This document shows, piece by piece, positions 35,001 through 47,199 of a stretch of DNA of 64,000 nt. Below the pieces are notes generated by a model. The model had not been told where the DNA came from, made no database searches, and saw only the letters and a program-made list of their open reading frames with translations. The DNA is from Paroedura picta (taxonomy: Eukaryota > Chordata > Lepidosauria > Squamata > Gekkonidae): the NCBI RefSeq assembly GCF_049243985.1, contig NC_135386.1, positions 19,002,202 through 19,066,201 of the forward strand, in the 5' to 3' direction. How positions within the stretch are numbered: position 1 is the stretch's first letter; each line of letters opens with the position of its first letter. The position numbers and the translations under genes were made by a program.

Positions 35001-36780
35001 GCCGATGAGGAGGTGCAAATGGGATGGGGCTGGAGCTGAAACAGGAGAGTGGGGGGGGGGGCAAATCTTCTGCCTGTCCTGATCCAGCAGAGCTCCTCTT
35101 GGGTTGCCCTGGAGTCCAACCCACCTGCTTTCCCTTTATTCCCCCCTAAGTGCTGCCCCTCATCCCCAGGGGGGGCCTACTTGCTTGTGCAGCTACGATT
35201 CTGAGTGCGCAGCGGAGCCTCTTACTGGTCAAGGAGCCCTTTTCTTGGCAGTGCCCCAAATGGCCACAACCCAAGGGCCCCTTGTGTGCCATTCTCCCTT
35301 GTGTGCCATTCACGAGACCCACATTGCCTGGCTTCTGAGCAGTGCCAAGGGGTTAGGCCTGTGGGTCAAGGTCCTCCTGGCCTGGATGGGGGGAGGACAC
35401 AAGGGCCCCATGGGAGGCTGGAAAGAGAATTAGCAGCTCACGCAGCTGTGTGAATTGCTTCTTGCACACTTCCCAAGGGGGGAGAGACTACGAAGAAGAC
35501 AGGAGGCACCAAAATTCACACTCTGGGCAAAGGGTGTGCCTTTCCCACTGCCCTCATCTCTGTGGCCTCTGACCCCTCCTCTGGGGCGGCCACTTCACAC
35601 CTCCGGACGGAGGCAGCAGAGCTGTGGCTCTCCTCTCTCTCAGCCTCCCTCCAAAGGGCCCCGGAGCTTTTGGCCCAGCCCAGCTCCCCACTTCCTTTCT
35701 CAGGTTCCTGACTTGGGAGACCCAGTGGTGCCCTGGCCTGCCTCCATGGTCCACCCCCTCCCTCTGGCTTCCTGCCCGCCTGCAGCAGGAGTGCTGGCTT
35801 CTCCCAAAGCACAGAGCACTCTGGGGCACCGCACTGAGATGGCAGAGGGGTCCTGTGCTGGGGACACGGGGCCAAAGCCCACCCAAATCCATTGCTCTGC
35901 TTTGACTTTCCTCCGTGTGTCTCTGGTACTGGAAGAGTTTCCAGCAAACATTAACCGGCTGTGTGAGCCTGGCCCTAAAGTGGTGTGGAGGCAGCCCTGG
36001 ACAAGGCCCCCCTCCCCAGTGTGACCGAGGGACCAGCAGCCCACCTGCAGCCACAGGGCCGGGGTGTCTTTCTTCCCTGGCCCTGAAACCGAGGCTCAGG
36101 CAGCAGCCTTCATGGAAAGCAGGTCAGGGGTGCCCAGGAGGGGCTGCGATTGCCTAAGATGAGCCCTGGCCCCCAAGTGTGTTGGAGACTCGGGACTCCT
36201 CTGCTTTAGGAGTCCTTCTCCCCAGGGACCACCTTCCTTCCAGGGGTGCATTCAGGCCAGGGAGACACTGTTGGGAGACTGCTGCCACCTTGTGGCGGAA
36301 AGCTATCCATGCGCTCTTCCACTCCAGATGGGGTAGGCAGGGGAAGGAAGGGCTTGCTGGGGATGGCCGATGTCACCCCCACATGGGAAGGGCCAGCTGC
36401 TCTCAAGAGGGAGAGAGGATGGGGCTGGACGTCCTGGTGGACCCAGAGCTCCCCTGGGAATATTCTTGCAGAAGAGAGTGCTCTGGAACACATGCAAAAT
36501 GCCCCTCACTCCCACCCCCCTTTCCTTGTGGAGCCCCTCCCCATGTTGGCCCAGCTGCTCCTAGGGACTTTCCCCCTTTGCAGACCCGCTCCCTGCCCTG
36601 TGAGGGACAAAATGTGTTTGGCGAGCAAAGGATGGCATCCCCTCTTGGGGGGTGGGGGTGGGGGGGTTATAAGAAATGTACCCAGGCTCTCTTGCCCGGC
36701 TCATCCCCCTTGAGTCTCCCTGAGACAGGCGGATGGAGAGCGAAGCGGAGGAATGAATGGATTTGGATGCAGAATCCAAA
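32060..36780. other. MESP-ANPEP intergenic, no gene seen
   Basis: In human this interval holds MESP2 on the opposite strand. I looked for a second bHLH (KIETLRL type) in all frames shown and saw none. Long frames such as 33118-33978 (minus) have no domain. An interspersed repeat lies at 34040-34245. The CA run at 32620-32636 is short. Confidence 0.5.
34040..34245. repeat. Unidentified interspersed repeat, copy 1
   Basis: An AT-rich segment containing AGGTTGAATTTCCCAATTTGG, ACATATCTAGAAACCATTCT, GGTTGGATCCTACA and AACAAACAAGAACGAAG. It aligns by eye along about 200 bases with 62148-62362, with small indels. The family is not recognised; a LINE 3' end or an old DNA element is possible. Confidence 0.7.
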
Positions 36781-36787
36781 CGCGTCT

Positions 36788-36793
36788 TTTATT
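36788..36793 (-). terminator. ANPEP polyadenylation signal
   Basis: AATAAA on the minus strand about 345 bases after the ANPEP stop. Confidence 0.6.
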
Positions 36794-37136
36794 TTAAAAA
36801 TCACAGGCAGAGACTACACAGAGTGTGGGGAATGAGACGGAGGGGGCCACGGGGGTGGGCTGGGGGGCAGAGTCTGTTCTCTTCCCTGAGATAGTCATTG
36901 GGTTAATTAAGCAGCTGGAAAGAAAGCCCTCCTGCACCGGAGGTGGGGGGATGGAAATGCCGTGCCTCTGAGTGGCCAGAAGGGAAGGGAGACCCCTGCC
37001 CACAAAGGGTCAGTGGGGGCTGTGGGCACGACCCAGCCACGAGAGGACCTGTGGCTTGGCAGGACTGAGGGGGGGGCAAAGGCCTGAGGTGAGCCCCCAA
37101 CTGGCCCTCCTCCCTCGCTGGGATGTTGTCAGCCGC

Positions 37137-40100
37137 CTACTGGCTCTCAAACCACTTCAGCACGCCAGCTCGGTTCTCTGCCACCCACTTGATGTTCGCC
37201 TTGGTCTTCTCCAGTGCTTGCTCCAGAGCCCGGGTCCCTGAGCCAAATCCCACGTCTGCATTGTCCGCCTGGAACTGCTCCAGCTGCCGGGTGGGGTGGA
37301 AAGAGGGTCAGGGGGTTGCTTGGTAAAAGGCGACTGGGTGGAGGGGGGTGGGGGAGGCCCTGCCACCGGCCACAGAGAGCTTCCAGCCCCATCTCACTGG
37401 AGCCCCCACAGGTGTTTCCCGGGGCCAGGCCCTTCCTGAGGCGTCCCAACCATATGAAAGGGTGGGGGACTTCCCCAGAAAGCTGCCCTCCATCAAAGGG
37501 AGGGCTGATGTGGGGCTCGTCCTCCTGCGTATTTCTGGAAGGCTGCCTAAAGGCCTGGACTTGCCTGCCCCCGGCCCAGCCCTCTCTGATCCGTCCTTAC
37601 CTGCTGGAGTTCAAACTCAGAAGCAAATCGCTGGGTCACGGTCTGGATGAGGCCAGAGAAGGAGAAGGAGCCTCCGCCATACCTGGTGAGAGGGAGGGAG
37701 GGAGGGAAGAGACATTGGCAAGAGTGGCCTCAGCAGGGACACAGGGCCTGCCCTCCCCCCCACTACCAAGCCCCCCCCCACTCACTGGCTGAAGAGGGTC
37801 TTCCAGTTGGCACGCACGAAGTCCCAGACCAGGCCCTGGCCGGCCACGTTGCGGGCGATGCTGTTGATGGTGGAGGTGGCGTCTTGCCGGCGGATCTTGG
37901 AGGGGTCCAGGGTGTACTGCAGGTAGCTGTGCACAGAGAGGGGGCATGTCTCAGACCGGGCAGCCCCATGCCAGGGTGGGCAGAAGGTCCCGCCCCCTTT
38001 GGGCCCCCTCCCTTTCAAGCTTTTCTCTTTTTTTCCGGCCCTGACTCTGCCGCAGCTGTGATGCTCCTCCCTGGAGACCTGCCGCTTGTAGCCACAAGTG
38101 GGGTTGCCCATTCAAGGCAGAGGAATGCCTGGAGATTTCGGGGGGGGGATGACCACAGCAGAGAACAGGGCCAGAGAGTCCCCCTCCAAGGCAGCCGTTT
38201 TCCTCCAGGGGAACGGCTCTCTGCCGTCTGGTGGGAAGTCTCCAGGCCCCACCTGCCGGCTGGCCACCCTAGCTTTGGGCGAACTCTTCCGCCAGCCCTC
38301 ACCGCTGGAGGATCCAGGTCTCGGGGCTGCAGGCCAGAGCAGCACGGAGCTTGTCTGCCTCGGACACCACGGGGGCCTTCTGGAACATCTCCCAGGCGAA
38401 CTCCCAGGCCTCCTCTCCGCCCGTGGCGATGGCGCTGCAGTAGATGGCCGAGCGCAGGTTGGGGATGATCCTGAGGGCAGGAGGCCGGAGGCGCAAATCA
38501 GCCGAGAACGTGAAATGTGCCGAGGGAGGAGAGGGAAGCGAGCGGCAGCAATGCCCCCAAGCCCTCCCAGGGGGACAGAACAGCCCAGACCCCAGCCAGG
38601 CTAGGGAGGGAGGTCCGCTGCCTTGGGGCCAAGTCCTGCTCAGCAACACACCACTGGAACGGCCTCCGCAGGCCCCGCCAGTCACGCTCCAGCAGAGGTG
38701 GGGAGGGACTCAGCGCAAAGGGGACTCCCACCACAAGCCTGCCTGCAGGGCTGTCGTGGGTCGGGCCTGACCAAGCCGCCCTGGGCTTACGGGTTGCTGC
38801 TGGAGTTTTCCCTCCAAATTCTGAAGAGGTTTGACGCCAACGTTTGGCACTCAAGGACGCCGTAGGAGCACGCCGTATTGATAGCGAGAATCTCGTTGTA
38901 CCTGGATGAGGAGCAGCCTTCCATGAGCAAAGGGGGCAGGGGGATCCCGGTGCTGCAGGTGCCGCTTGGGGCCCCCGGGAGAGGAGGCTGGTTCCTGCTC
39001 GTCCTCAGCAGACCCTGCTTCCCCCACCCCTCCCTCTCCCTTCTGGTTGCTCCAGGAAGACTCACTGGTCCATCAGGCCGGATGGCACATCGGTCCAGTT
39101 GGAGGTGAGGCTCTCGAAGTGCTGGAACAGTGGCGTCACCTGCTTCCTCACGTATCTCTGCAGCAGGAAGGGAAATTGAAGGACCCCAAGGCCTGCCTAG
39201 GTGCAGGTTGGTGCTCAGCCCCCTCCCCCCATGACCCCTCCAGCCCCCTTCCCCTCTCCATAGTCCCTGCTGGGGGAGAACAGCAGACAAGATCTCCCCC
39301 CCCAACTTGCCCGCACCTTCATAGGTCCGTAGACCTCACTGCGGTCAAACATGAGCTTGAAGTATCCCAGGTTGCTGAGGGCAGCCTCCCAAGGCAGGTA
39401 GTCGGTCTCGTTGGCCAGGTAGCGTGTCATGTTGAGGGCCAGTTCTGTGCTGGTGTGGCTTGCCCTGGAAGCGGAGCAAGGTGAGGCAGGGAGCACTGCC
39501 ACTCCATGCCCCCCATTTAAAAGTCCCCCTTTTGATTCACTCAACAATAGTTTCCCTGACAATTGTGCCGTATAAATATATTATGGAACAGCATCCGGTG
39601 ACAACACTGCCTAAGCAGACCTTAGACAGACACATGTTCGTATTCCTCAGGCAGTTGTTAAGTGTGGCTGATTCTTGTCCGCAATCACGATGTTCCAGGG
39701 ACGTCCGCATGGACATTGACAGATCCGGAATAAAACTTTATTGGTCTTAAAGGTGGCGCTGAGCACAAATGGTGTTCTATGGCTGACGGGGGGTGCTGGA
39801 GGGGTTTTGGATGCCATGTTCCATCCACTGTTCGGCTCTCACCGTTGTGAGTTCAGCTCTAACACGGAAGTCCTGCCCACACTGAAAACAGCTTTTCCTC
39901 TCTTATGCTTTATGGGTTGCTATTTCTACTATATCTCCGCTGGTGCATTGCAAAGCCACAGCTGCGCTCTGCAATGGAACCCCTTGGGTGGGTGGGTGGG
40001 TGGGGGGCTTCCCCCTTCCCAGACTTGTTCCCCACCCATGAGATGGCTGCTGGAGAGACGCCCACCCCCTCACCCCGTTCCCAATGGCAGAGGGGTCCAT

Positions 40101-43100
40101 AGGCTGTTCATTGGCGGGGAGGCAGGCCAGAGCCTTACCTGGCCAGGTTGAAGGCGTCATCTATCAGCTGAGCCCGGTTCAGGACGGGGATGGCCTGCGA
40201 AACGGAAGGAGCGGCTGGTCAGGCAGCAGAAGGGCAGGGTGGCAGAGGGCGACGGAGGCCCAGGGCAGAGGGGCTGGCTGCCCATCAGCCCCTTGGCGGT
40301 TGCCATTCAGGGAGCCCCATCCTGCTCAGAAGGCCCCTGCCTCTATGGGACAACTGGGCCCAGGCTGATGCAGGCAGGTGGGGGCAAAGTAGGAGGGGAG
40401 GAAGAGGTGGAGGGGTGAAGTAATGACACACACACACGTGGGGCTGTTTCGGAGGCAGTGAGCAGCCTGCCAAGGGTGGGTGGAATGGGCGGAAGAGGAG
40501 CAGATCTCTCCAGCAGCCAGGATGAACCAGGGGCAAGAAGGCTGTGGAGAGGAGCGTCCTCTGGCAGCCTACCTTGGGGTCTCTCTCCAGCTGCCCCATG
40601 AGCCTGTCCCAGTTGTCCTGGTCATAGTTCACCCGGAAGTAGCCCGTGACGTTAATGTTGCAGATCAGCCACTTGTCGGGCTCATCAGCCGTGGTAAAGT
40701 TGGCATTGGTTTCTGCCCAAAGGAAGAGGGATGCCTCTAGATATGCCCCCCAGAGCCCACCAATGGCCTCGGCCTCCCCAAGCCCCCAGCCGGAGCCCCG
40801 ATTCCCACTACCAAATGCTTCCTGGAGAGGAGGACATGGTGCTCAATGGAGGCTGTGAGGTTGCTCCATCTCCCACAGAGAGAGAAGGGGCCTGAGAAAG
40901 ACGAGCAACCTCATGGCTGCTGGCCACTGCAGGAAGCCCCTTCTCCTGAAACAGGCTCACGGGGAGGGGGGGGGCGTGAGAGGCTGCAGCCCCAGGGGCC
41001 CTGACTGGACCGCCTTGCACAAGCCGCTGCCTAAGGCATCTGACATGGACTCCTCTCACACTGCACAGAGAAGACAGAAGGCCGTACCTCTTTGGTTCTG
41101 GAGCCAGTATATGTCTGTCTCGTTCTCTGACGTCAGCCAGGTAACGGGGACTATCCAGGTGTAGCTGTGGGCAGAGGAGAAAGAGAGAGGGAGATGGGGC
41201 AGGCCTCGTCTCTTGCTCACTTGCCAAAGAGGTGCAGGGTGCCCCCCTTCCCCCCTGCATTTCCCCTGGCCTCTAGGGCTTGCCTGTGCCAAGCACACCC
41301 TCAGGGGCCAGGGTTCCCCACCTACTTGAACTCTGAGGGTCGCTGGACAGTGGAGTTTGGATCCAGCAGGAAGTGCTTCTGGTCAATGGTTCCACTGCGG
41401 GTGTCGACGGTCAGGACGGGGAAGCCCATCTGCAGAGTCCAGCGGTCCATGATCTCCTTGACGCTTCCCGGCAGAGAGAAGTGGTCCTTGTCCTCGTCGA
41501 CTGCCTGCCAGAGACAGGAGAAACGTTCTCCAGAGTGTTTCTCTTTCCAGTGCCGCAGGGCCCCTGCTTGTGGCTCCAGGGCTCTGCCCTCCAAGTCACG
41601 GCCAGGAATCCACTCCAAGGAGGGCCTCTGGGCAGCAGGAGGAGCCAAGGACAGCTGGGGAGACCTCCAGGGGCCGAGTCCGTGACACGCCACATTGGCT
41701 GGTTTCCCAGGCTTAAATGGCCAGGGGGGCTGCTATCTTTTCCTGGGGGCCCCCAGCCCACCCCCTTCCACAGGGCAACTAGCAAGCAGAACCCCGCTGC
41801 CCTGGATCCGTCCGGTGGGGCCTCGTCCTGGGAGTTCACACCTTCTGCAGGTGAGTCCAGAGGTTGTCGTAGATGGTGTTTCCGTAGGCAAAAGTGTGCA
41901 GGTAGGACTGGGGAGAGAAGAGAAGCCCATCCATCAGAACCCCACCCCTCAGTTGTCTGCTTCCAGGGGGCTGTGGTTGGGGTGGTGTGCCAAGAGGGCA
42001 GCCATGCTGTCCAGGCATATCCCAGGATGGGCACTCTGCCGCATGCCCCCAGGAGGACTGCCCAGGCTTCCTTGGAGGGGGAGCTCCCCTCTCCCGGCCA
42101 TGGTTCTGGAAGGAGGAGGGGTCTCCTTCCCAGGCCAGCTCCTCTCTGACTGGCACCTTTCCTCCCAAGGCCAGCACATCAGCCAATGAAAACATTCTCC
42201 AGAGTGTTTCTCTTTCCAGTGCCGCAGGGCCAGCACCCCCCCCCCCCGCTGTACCTGCAGCCCCCGCTTAAAACGCTCCTCAGTGAGGAATTCGGACAGC
42301 ATCCGCAGCACCGATGCCCCCTGCGGAGGAGAACGGTAGGCATGAGGGAGAGGCCGAAGGAACCCCCTGCCAGGAGAGGGGGGCAGTGGTCCTCCCCAGC
42401 CCCACCCCCACCCCGTGTCTGGACAGGAGGCAGCCAGGCCAGACTTGGGTGGCCCCTCTGTGGGACCAGAAGGGAGGCAGATGCTGCTGTGGGTGTTGTG
42501 TTTTTTTTCTGCCACTGTGTGGGGCAGCAGCACTCCCTCCCCCTCCCGCCCGTCCCCCTCACCTTGCTGTAGGCAATGGAGTCGAAGACCTCGCTGATCT
42601 GGGCCGGGGTCTGGATCTCCTCCTCCCGGAAGGAGAGCGGGTGGGAGGAGGCCAGGGCATCAATGGCCATCACACGGTATACCTCGTTGGTCACCATCAG
42701 GTCTTTCTGCAAAGACAGGGCGGGGGTGGACAGGGAGAGATCGCCCTAGCTCAAAGTTTGCCTTGCAAGGGAGTCTTTCCCCTGTCCTCCGAGCAGTGCA
42801 GGGTCGTTGTGTTCACCTCTCTCAAGAGTGCCTCCGAGCGGAGATGGGGGTCTCTGGGGCTGTCCTGCACTCTGCTCCCCCCCTTTCCTCTGCCCCTGGC
42901 CAGGGCTCTCAGGGAGTCATTGTGTTCTGGAGAGTGCCCCCTCCTGTGCCCCCAGGAAGCCTTCTCCCATGGCAACCACAGTCCTGGTCTACGAGGATGG
43001 AGGAGGCCCGTCTCCCCAGTGGCCCAGGTGGCGTGGCTGGGCCCACTTCCTTCCCGGGAGCCGTGAGGAAGGAGTTCTGCCGGAATCCCGCGGGGGGGGG

Positions 43101-46100
43101 GCACTCACAATGTTCCAGTCGCGTTCTGCAGCATCAGCTCCCAAGTACTCCACGTAGGAGGCAAACCCTTCGTTCAGCCAGAGGTCATTCCACCAGCGGA
43201 GGGTCACCAGGTTGCCGAACCACTGGACACAGGAGGAGGTTAGTCGGCTACCCCAGGCAGGCAGAGGGTGAGCCCCTGGGATGGCCAAGGGCCCTCTCGC
43301 AGCTGGGGAGGGGCCGTAGCATAGGCAGGGGGTCCCAGGTTCAGGCCCCGCCCTCTCCAGCTAGAAGGAGCAGAAGGTGCAAGAGGCCTCCACCTGAGAC
43401 CGGGGACTGCTGCTGCCAGTCAGAGTGCTGTTAGATCGTGGGACAGTCTGACTCTGAGAGGGGGGGGGCAGGAGCTTTGCATGGGGTCCAGGCAGGTCAA
43501 AAGGCCTTCCTCTGGACAGGCCGGGGGGGGGGGATTCCAAGCGGAGGCACAGTGCGTACCTGATGCGCCAGCTCATGTGCGATGACGGTGAGGACCCGCT
43601 CCTTGTTGCCAATGGAGGAGTAGAGGGGGTCGAACAGGAGGGCACTCTCCCGATAGGTCACCAGCCCCCAGTTCTCCATGGCCCCAGCGTTGAAATCTGG
43701 CAGGGCAACCTGGTCTGGAGACGGCAAGAGCCCATGGGCAGGGCGGCCCCAAGGGCAGATCTCTGCCCACATTGGGGAGACCTGAGCATGCCCTGTGGCC
43801 AGCGGAAGAGGCCATTGTTCCCCCGAGCCCACTTGCAGGGCACATAGCCCCTTCATGCAGGCAAGGCACAAGGGCCCCAGAGCCGATCCCCAGCAACACA
43901 GGGAAGGGGCAGCACCCTTTCCACCAGGCTCCACCATCGGGGGGGGGGGTAGGCCTCCAGCCCCTCACCCACCTGACTTGTTCAATGGGTAGGGGGTGTT
44001 GTAGTGTCCCTCGAAGAAGCTGAGGATGGGCCCTGTGACGTTGAGCGCGTAGTCCCCCTGACCCTCCTGGATGGCTTGTGGCCGGCCCCAAATCTGGATC
44101 TGGAAGGCAAACCGGAGGGCTCGAGAGGGGGAGGGGTGCTTTGGGTGCCCAGTCTGGGCCCCTGCTGGGGAGTGCTCTGGGGGCCCCCTTCCCAGGTCCA
44201 AGGGGGTCTGGTCCCCTCCTACCCACCAGGGTGCTGTTCTGGTAGGCCTCCACCTTCTCAAACTGGCTCACAATGAAGGCCAGCAAGTAGGTGGACATCT
44301 TGAGGGTGGGCTCAAAGGTCGTCCTGGTCCAGTTGCCATCACTCAGGGTCACGTTTTCCACTTCTGGGGGGAGATGGAGAGCTCAGTACCCTCCCCCAAT
44401 TTGGCCACAATCCTCCCCCCCCCCTGCCAAGCGCCCTCCAAGGGCAACTGCTAGGCAGAGTGGGAGGCAGAGCTGGAGGAGTCGGCCAGACCCAGTCCTC
44501 GGCCTGGCGGGGGGGGGGGGGAGGCTGCAGGAGCCTTGCCTCTCTCCTCCTGCCCTTGGGGCCTTTGTGGGCCAAGGAGGCCACTTGGGAAGCCCCTCCA
44601 AAGGGGCAGTGCCTGCTCTGCTCTGGGGCCCTGCAGCAGCTGCCCCCCCCCACCTCCCCTGCCTCTCTCTCACACAGGGGGGGGGGGGCTGCAGTAGCAC
44701 TGCAGCCTGGGTCAGCACCAAGGACAACACAGAAGGGGGAGTGCTTTCCTTACAGGCTGCAAAGAAGAAGGAAGCCTTCGGCCTGCCCCTGGCACCTGCC
44801 CACTCGGCTGCAGATGCCCGCCGACACCACCCGCCCTAGGGCATTGGAGTGGGGGGGGGAGTGGCCTAGAGCCCCTGAGTGGCAGCTGCCGGGAGGAGAG
44901 AGGCCAGCGGCAAACGAGGACCACCGGCCCCCGCTGCCCCTGCCTTTTGGGGAAACCGACGGCTGGTGCCAGGGCTCCCAAACCCGCAGACGCCGCCCCC
45001 GGACTGCCGCCTCCCGCTTACTCTGGACGGGCATGTTGGAGAGCGCCACGTGGTCGTGCGGGTGGGTCAGCTGGACAGTGAAGGTGGCCTTCAGGGCGGG
45101 TTCGTCGAAGCAGGGAAAAGCCTTCCTCGCGTCGGCCGCCTGCATCTGCGTCGTCGCCACCACCACCCTGCCCGAGGACAGCGCCTGTCAGCCAGCCCGC
45201 AGCCCCCGTCGACGGCGACCCTTTCACCCGGCCCAGCACCGCCCCCCGCCCGCCCGCCAGCCCCCCCCCCCCAGAGCCTCGGCGGAGCCTACGCCGGTTA
45301 GGTGGGGGGGGCGTCCCCTGCGGCGCCGGGGGGCTCCCGAGCCAGCAGGGGAAGCGGGCGGACGTCGGGAGGAGTCCGGGCTGGAGGCGGCGCAATCTTT
45401 GCGCGCCCGAGGAGAACTCTCCGCGGGATGAGGGGGCGGGGGGTGATGCCTGCTTCAGCCCCACGCTTCCTGTGGTGACGGGCAGGGGCGGGAAAGGGTC
45501 CCTGGCGCATCTCCTTCTCCCCCGACGTGGGTGCTTTTCCTGCGGGCGGCTGACCTGGTGCGGGGATGGGTGTGTGGGTGGGTGGGGAGCAGCCGGGCGG
45601 CCAGGAGCACCGGGGAGGGGGAGGCCAGCTGCTGCTTGCCCGCTGCTCCCGCCCTCCCTGTCGTGCCCGGGGCCTCGGAGGACTCCAGCCCGCCTCGCGC
45701 AGCTCCCACCTACTTGGTTTTCCCGTCCTCCTCAAAGTACTCGCTGCGGTAGAAGCCGGCCAGGTCGTCGGCCAGCTCGCCCGTGAAGGAGGTGTGGAGC
45801 ACGTAGGACTGGTTGAGCTGCAGTGGTGCCCCCAGTTGGAGCACCAGGTACTCGGTGGCCGGCTCCAGCCACGTTCTCTGGAGGGACGGGGCGGAGGGTG
45901 CGTCCACCGCCGTCAGGGAGGCCAAGAAGCCCCCCTGGTCGGTATAGTTCAGCTTCTTGCTGTGGATAAGGATGAGGTCGGTGGCCTCCTGGCAGGTGAA
46001 GCGCACGGAGCTGTTCCCCTGGAAGATGTACAGGCCCTGGGCGTTGGGCGTCAGGAAGGGCTGCAGTGAGACCTCGTAGTGCTCGGGCACCAGGGTGCGG

Positions 46101-46450
46101 GGCAGTCGCAGCTCCTCCCATGGGCTCGGGGGGGAGGCCGGAGTGCTCATGCCGGGCATACCAGGGGTGGGAGTGGAGTTAAGGGAGGTGCTGGTGGCGG
46201 TGGTGGTGGGGGTGCTGGCGGTGGTGGTGGTGCTGGCGGTGGTGGTGGTGCTGGCAGTGCTGGTGGTGGTGCTGCTGGTGGTGGTGCTGCTGGCAGTGCT
46301 GCTCGTCGTTGGGTTAGGCAGAGCATTGTTTGTCTGCTGCTTCAGCTGAGCGTAGACCACTGAGAGGGCAATGATGGTGGCGAGGGCGGCCACGCCCAAG
46401 GCAATGCCCACGATGCCCAGAGTCTTGCTGATGAAGAAGCCCTTGGCCAT
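37137..46450 (-). CDS. ANPEP: Aminopeptidase N (CD13), complete 20-exon gene
   Basis: Type II membrane zinc metallopeptidase (M1 family) that trims neutral N-terminal residues from peptides at the cell surface. Exons, 5' to 3': 45714-46450, 45022-45167, 44227-44363, 43973-44099, 43560-43714, 43109-43222, 42563-42706, 42255-42320, 41842-41907, 41326-41504, 41088-41164, 40573-40712, 40139-40194, 39317-39464, 39066-39157, 38791-38901, 38303-38470, 37786-37926, 37601-37682, 37137-37283. All junctions are GT-AG and in phase, total 1010 residues (human 967). Short cytoplasmic MAKGFFISK, a membrane anchor at about 11-33, a Thr/Ser stalk at 41-110, GAMEN at 393-397, HELAH at 429-433 with the third zinc ligand Glu452 in WLNEGFASY, and Tyr518 matching the transition-state tyrosine. 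The C-terminus [22 protein letters not shown] is conserved. No disruption is seen, so it should be active. Extra length versus human is nearly all stalk. Confidence 0.97.
38110..38280 (+). mobile_element. Short interspersed repeat, 'CTCCAGGCCCCACC' family
   Basis: ATGCCTGGAGATTTCGGGG ... AAGGCAGCCGTTTTCCTCCAG ... GTCTCCAGGCCCCACCTGCC ... GGCTGGCCACCC. It is inserted antisense in ANPEP intron 17. The same family occurs at 24388 and 50139. Confidence 0.65.
39723..39790. mobile_element. Foldback repeat, fragment E
   Basis: AACTTTATTGGTCTTAAAGGTG, then CTGAGCACAAATGGTGTTCT, resembles the right arm of the foldback family (copies at 25205, 59560, 62491). It lies in ANPEP intron 13; only one arm remains. 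Confidence 0.45.
41521..41562 (-). repeat. Intronic 42-nt duplicate, copy 1 (ANPEP intron 9)
   Basis: Contains a 37-base block identical to 42195-42231. On the gene strand it reads GGCCCTGCGGCACTGGAAAG and continues to AACACTCTGGAGAA, ending some 20 bases before the exon 10 acceptor. Confidence 0.95.
42190..42231 (-). repeat. Intronic 42-nt duplicate, copy 2 (ANPEP intron 8)
   Basis: Identical to copy 1 at 41 of 42 positions. On the gene strand it lies about 24 bases after the exon 8 donor. Flanks of the two copies are unrelated. Confidence 0.95.
46185..46310 (-). repeat. GGT/GGC-rich coding minisatellite (ANPEP stalk)
   Basis: Imperfect GGTGGTGGTGCTGGC-like units on the plus strand encode ACC/GCC/AGC codons, hence a Thr-Ala-Ser tract on the gene strand at about residues 48-88. 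Confidence 0.9.
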
Positions 46451-46510
46451 GGCTGCGGGGGTCCGTAGGGGAGTCACACAGGCAGAGGTGCCGCCAAGCT
46501 GCTGCCGGCC

Positions 46511-46564
46511 CTTTTATCGGCCTCCTCCCGGGGTTTACGAGCCCCGGATTAATGGGTAAACAAG
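46511..46564 (-). promoter_or_regulatory. ANPEP TATA box and upstream FOX/homeobox cluster
   Basis: On the gene strand GATAAAAGG (46509-46517) lies about 60 bases upstream of the ATG and serves as a TATA box. Some 30 bases further up, CCTTGTTTACCCATTAATCC (46545-46564) combines a FOX site (TGTTTAC) with an ATTAATCC homeobox/HNF1-half-like site. A second GTTAAT-like element reads ATTAACTTTCCC near 46640. This fits an intestinal/renal epithelial promoter. Confidence 0.5.
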
Positions 46565-47199
46565 GAAACAGCCAGCGGGTGGGCGAAGGTCACGGCTGCG
46601 AGGATGACGAGAGGACGACGGCCCGCGTCCCACGGGAAAGTTAATGGGGAACTGGGAGTTCAGATGCTGCTTCTGCCGGGCGAGTCCATGGGCCTCTTCA
46701 GCGTCTCCAGGGCTGCCACGGAGGAGGGAGGGCCCTGCTGGAAGGGTGGAAGGGAACAGGTGGGCATGTGGGGGGGGGGCTCGGAAGTGTGGCCTAGGCC
46801 TGCCACACCCAGCACTGGTGCCTCTTGACCCACCTCAGGATGAAGAAAATCTGTTCTATCGCTGGGACCAAGAAAATCCAAACTTTTCCACCCCCCGACA
46901 ACCAAGCTCCTGTTTGTGCCCGTGTCCCCCAAAACCCAGGAGCAAAGGAAGTTGGGGGGAAAGATTGAGGGGAAACAGGGAGAAGCCCAAATGTGCCACC
47001 TTGCCATGAGGGAAACTTCTTCCCAAACAAAGGGCATCATTCAAGTTGGCCAACGGGCCCTCGCCTGTCCCCCTCTTTGCATCTGCAGCCTTCTCACTTA
47101 GCCCGGAGTCTGAGTGAGTCTCAGAAGGGCTTCTTAGCGGTCTCTCTCCAAAGACGTCACAGTCTCAATGCCAAGAGCATCGGGCACTGTTACCACAGG

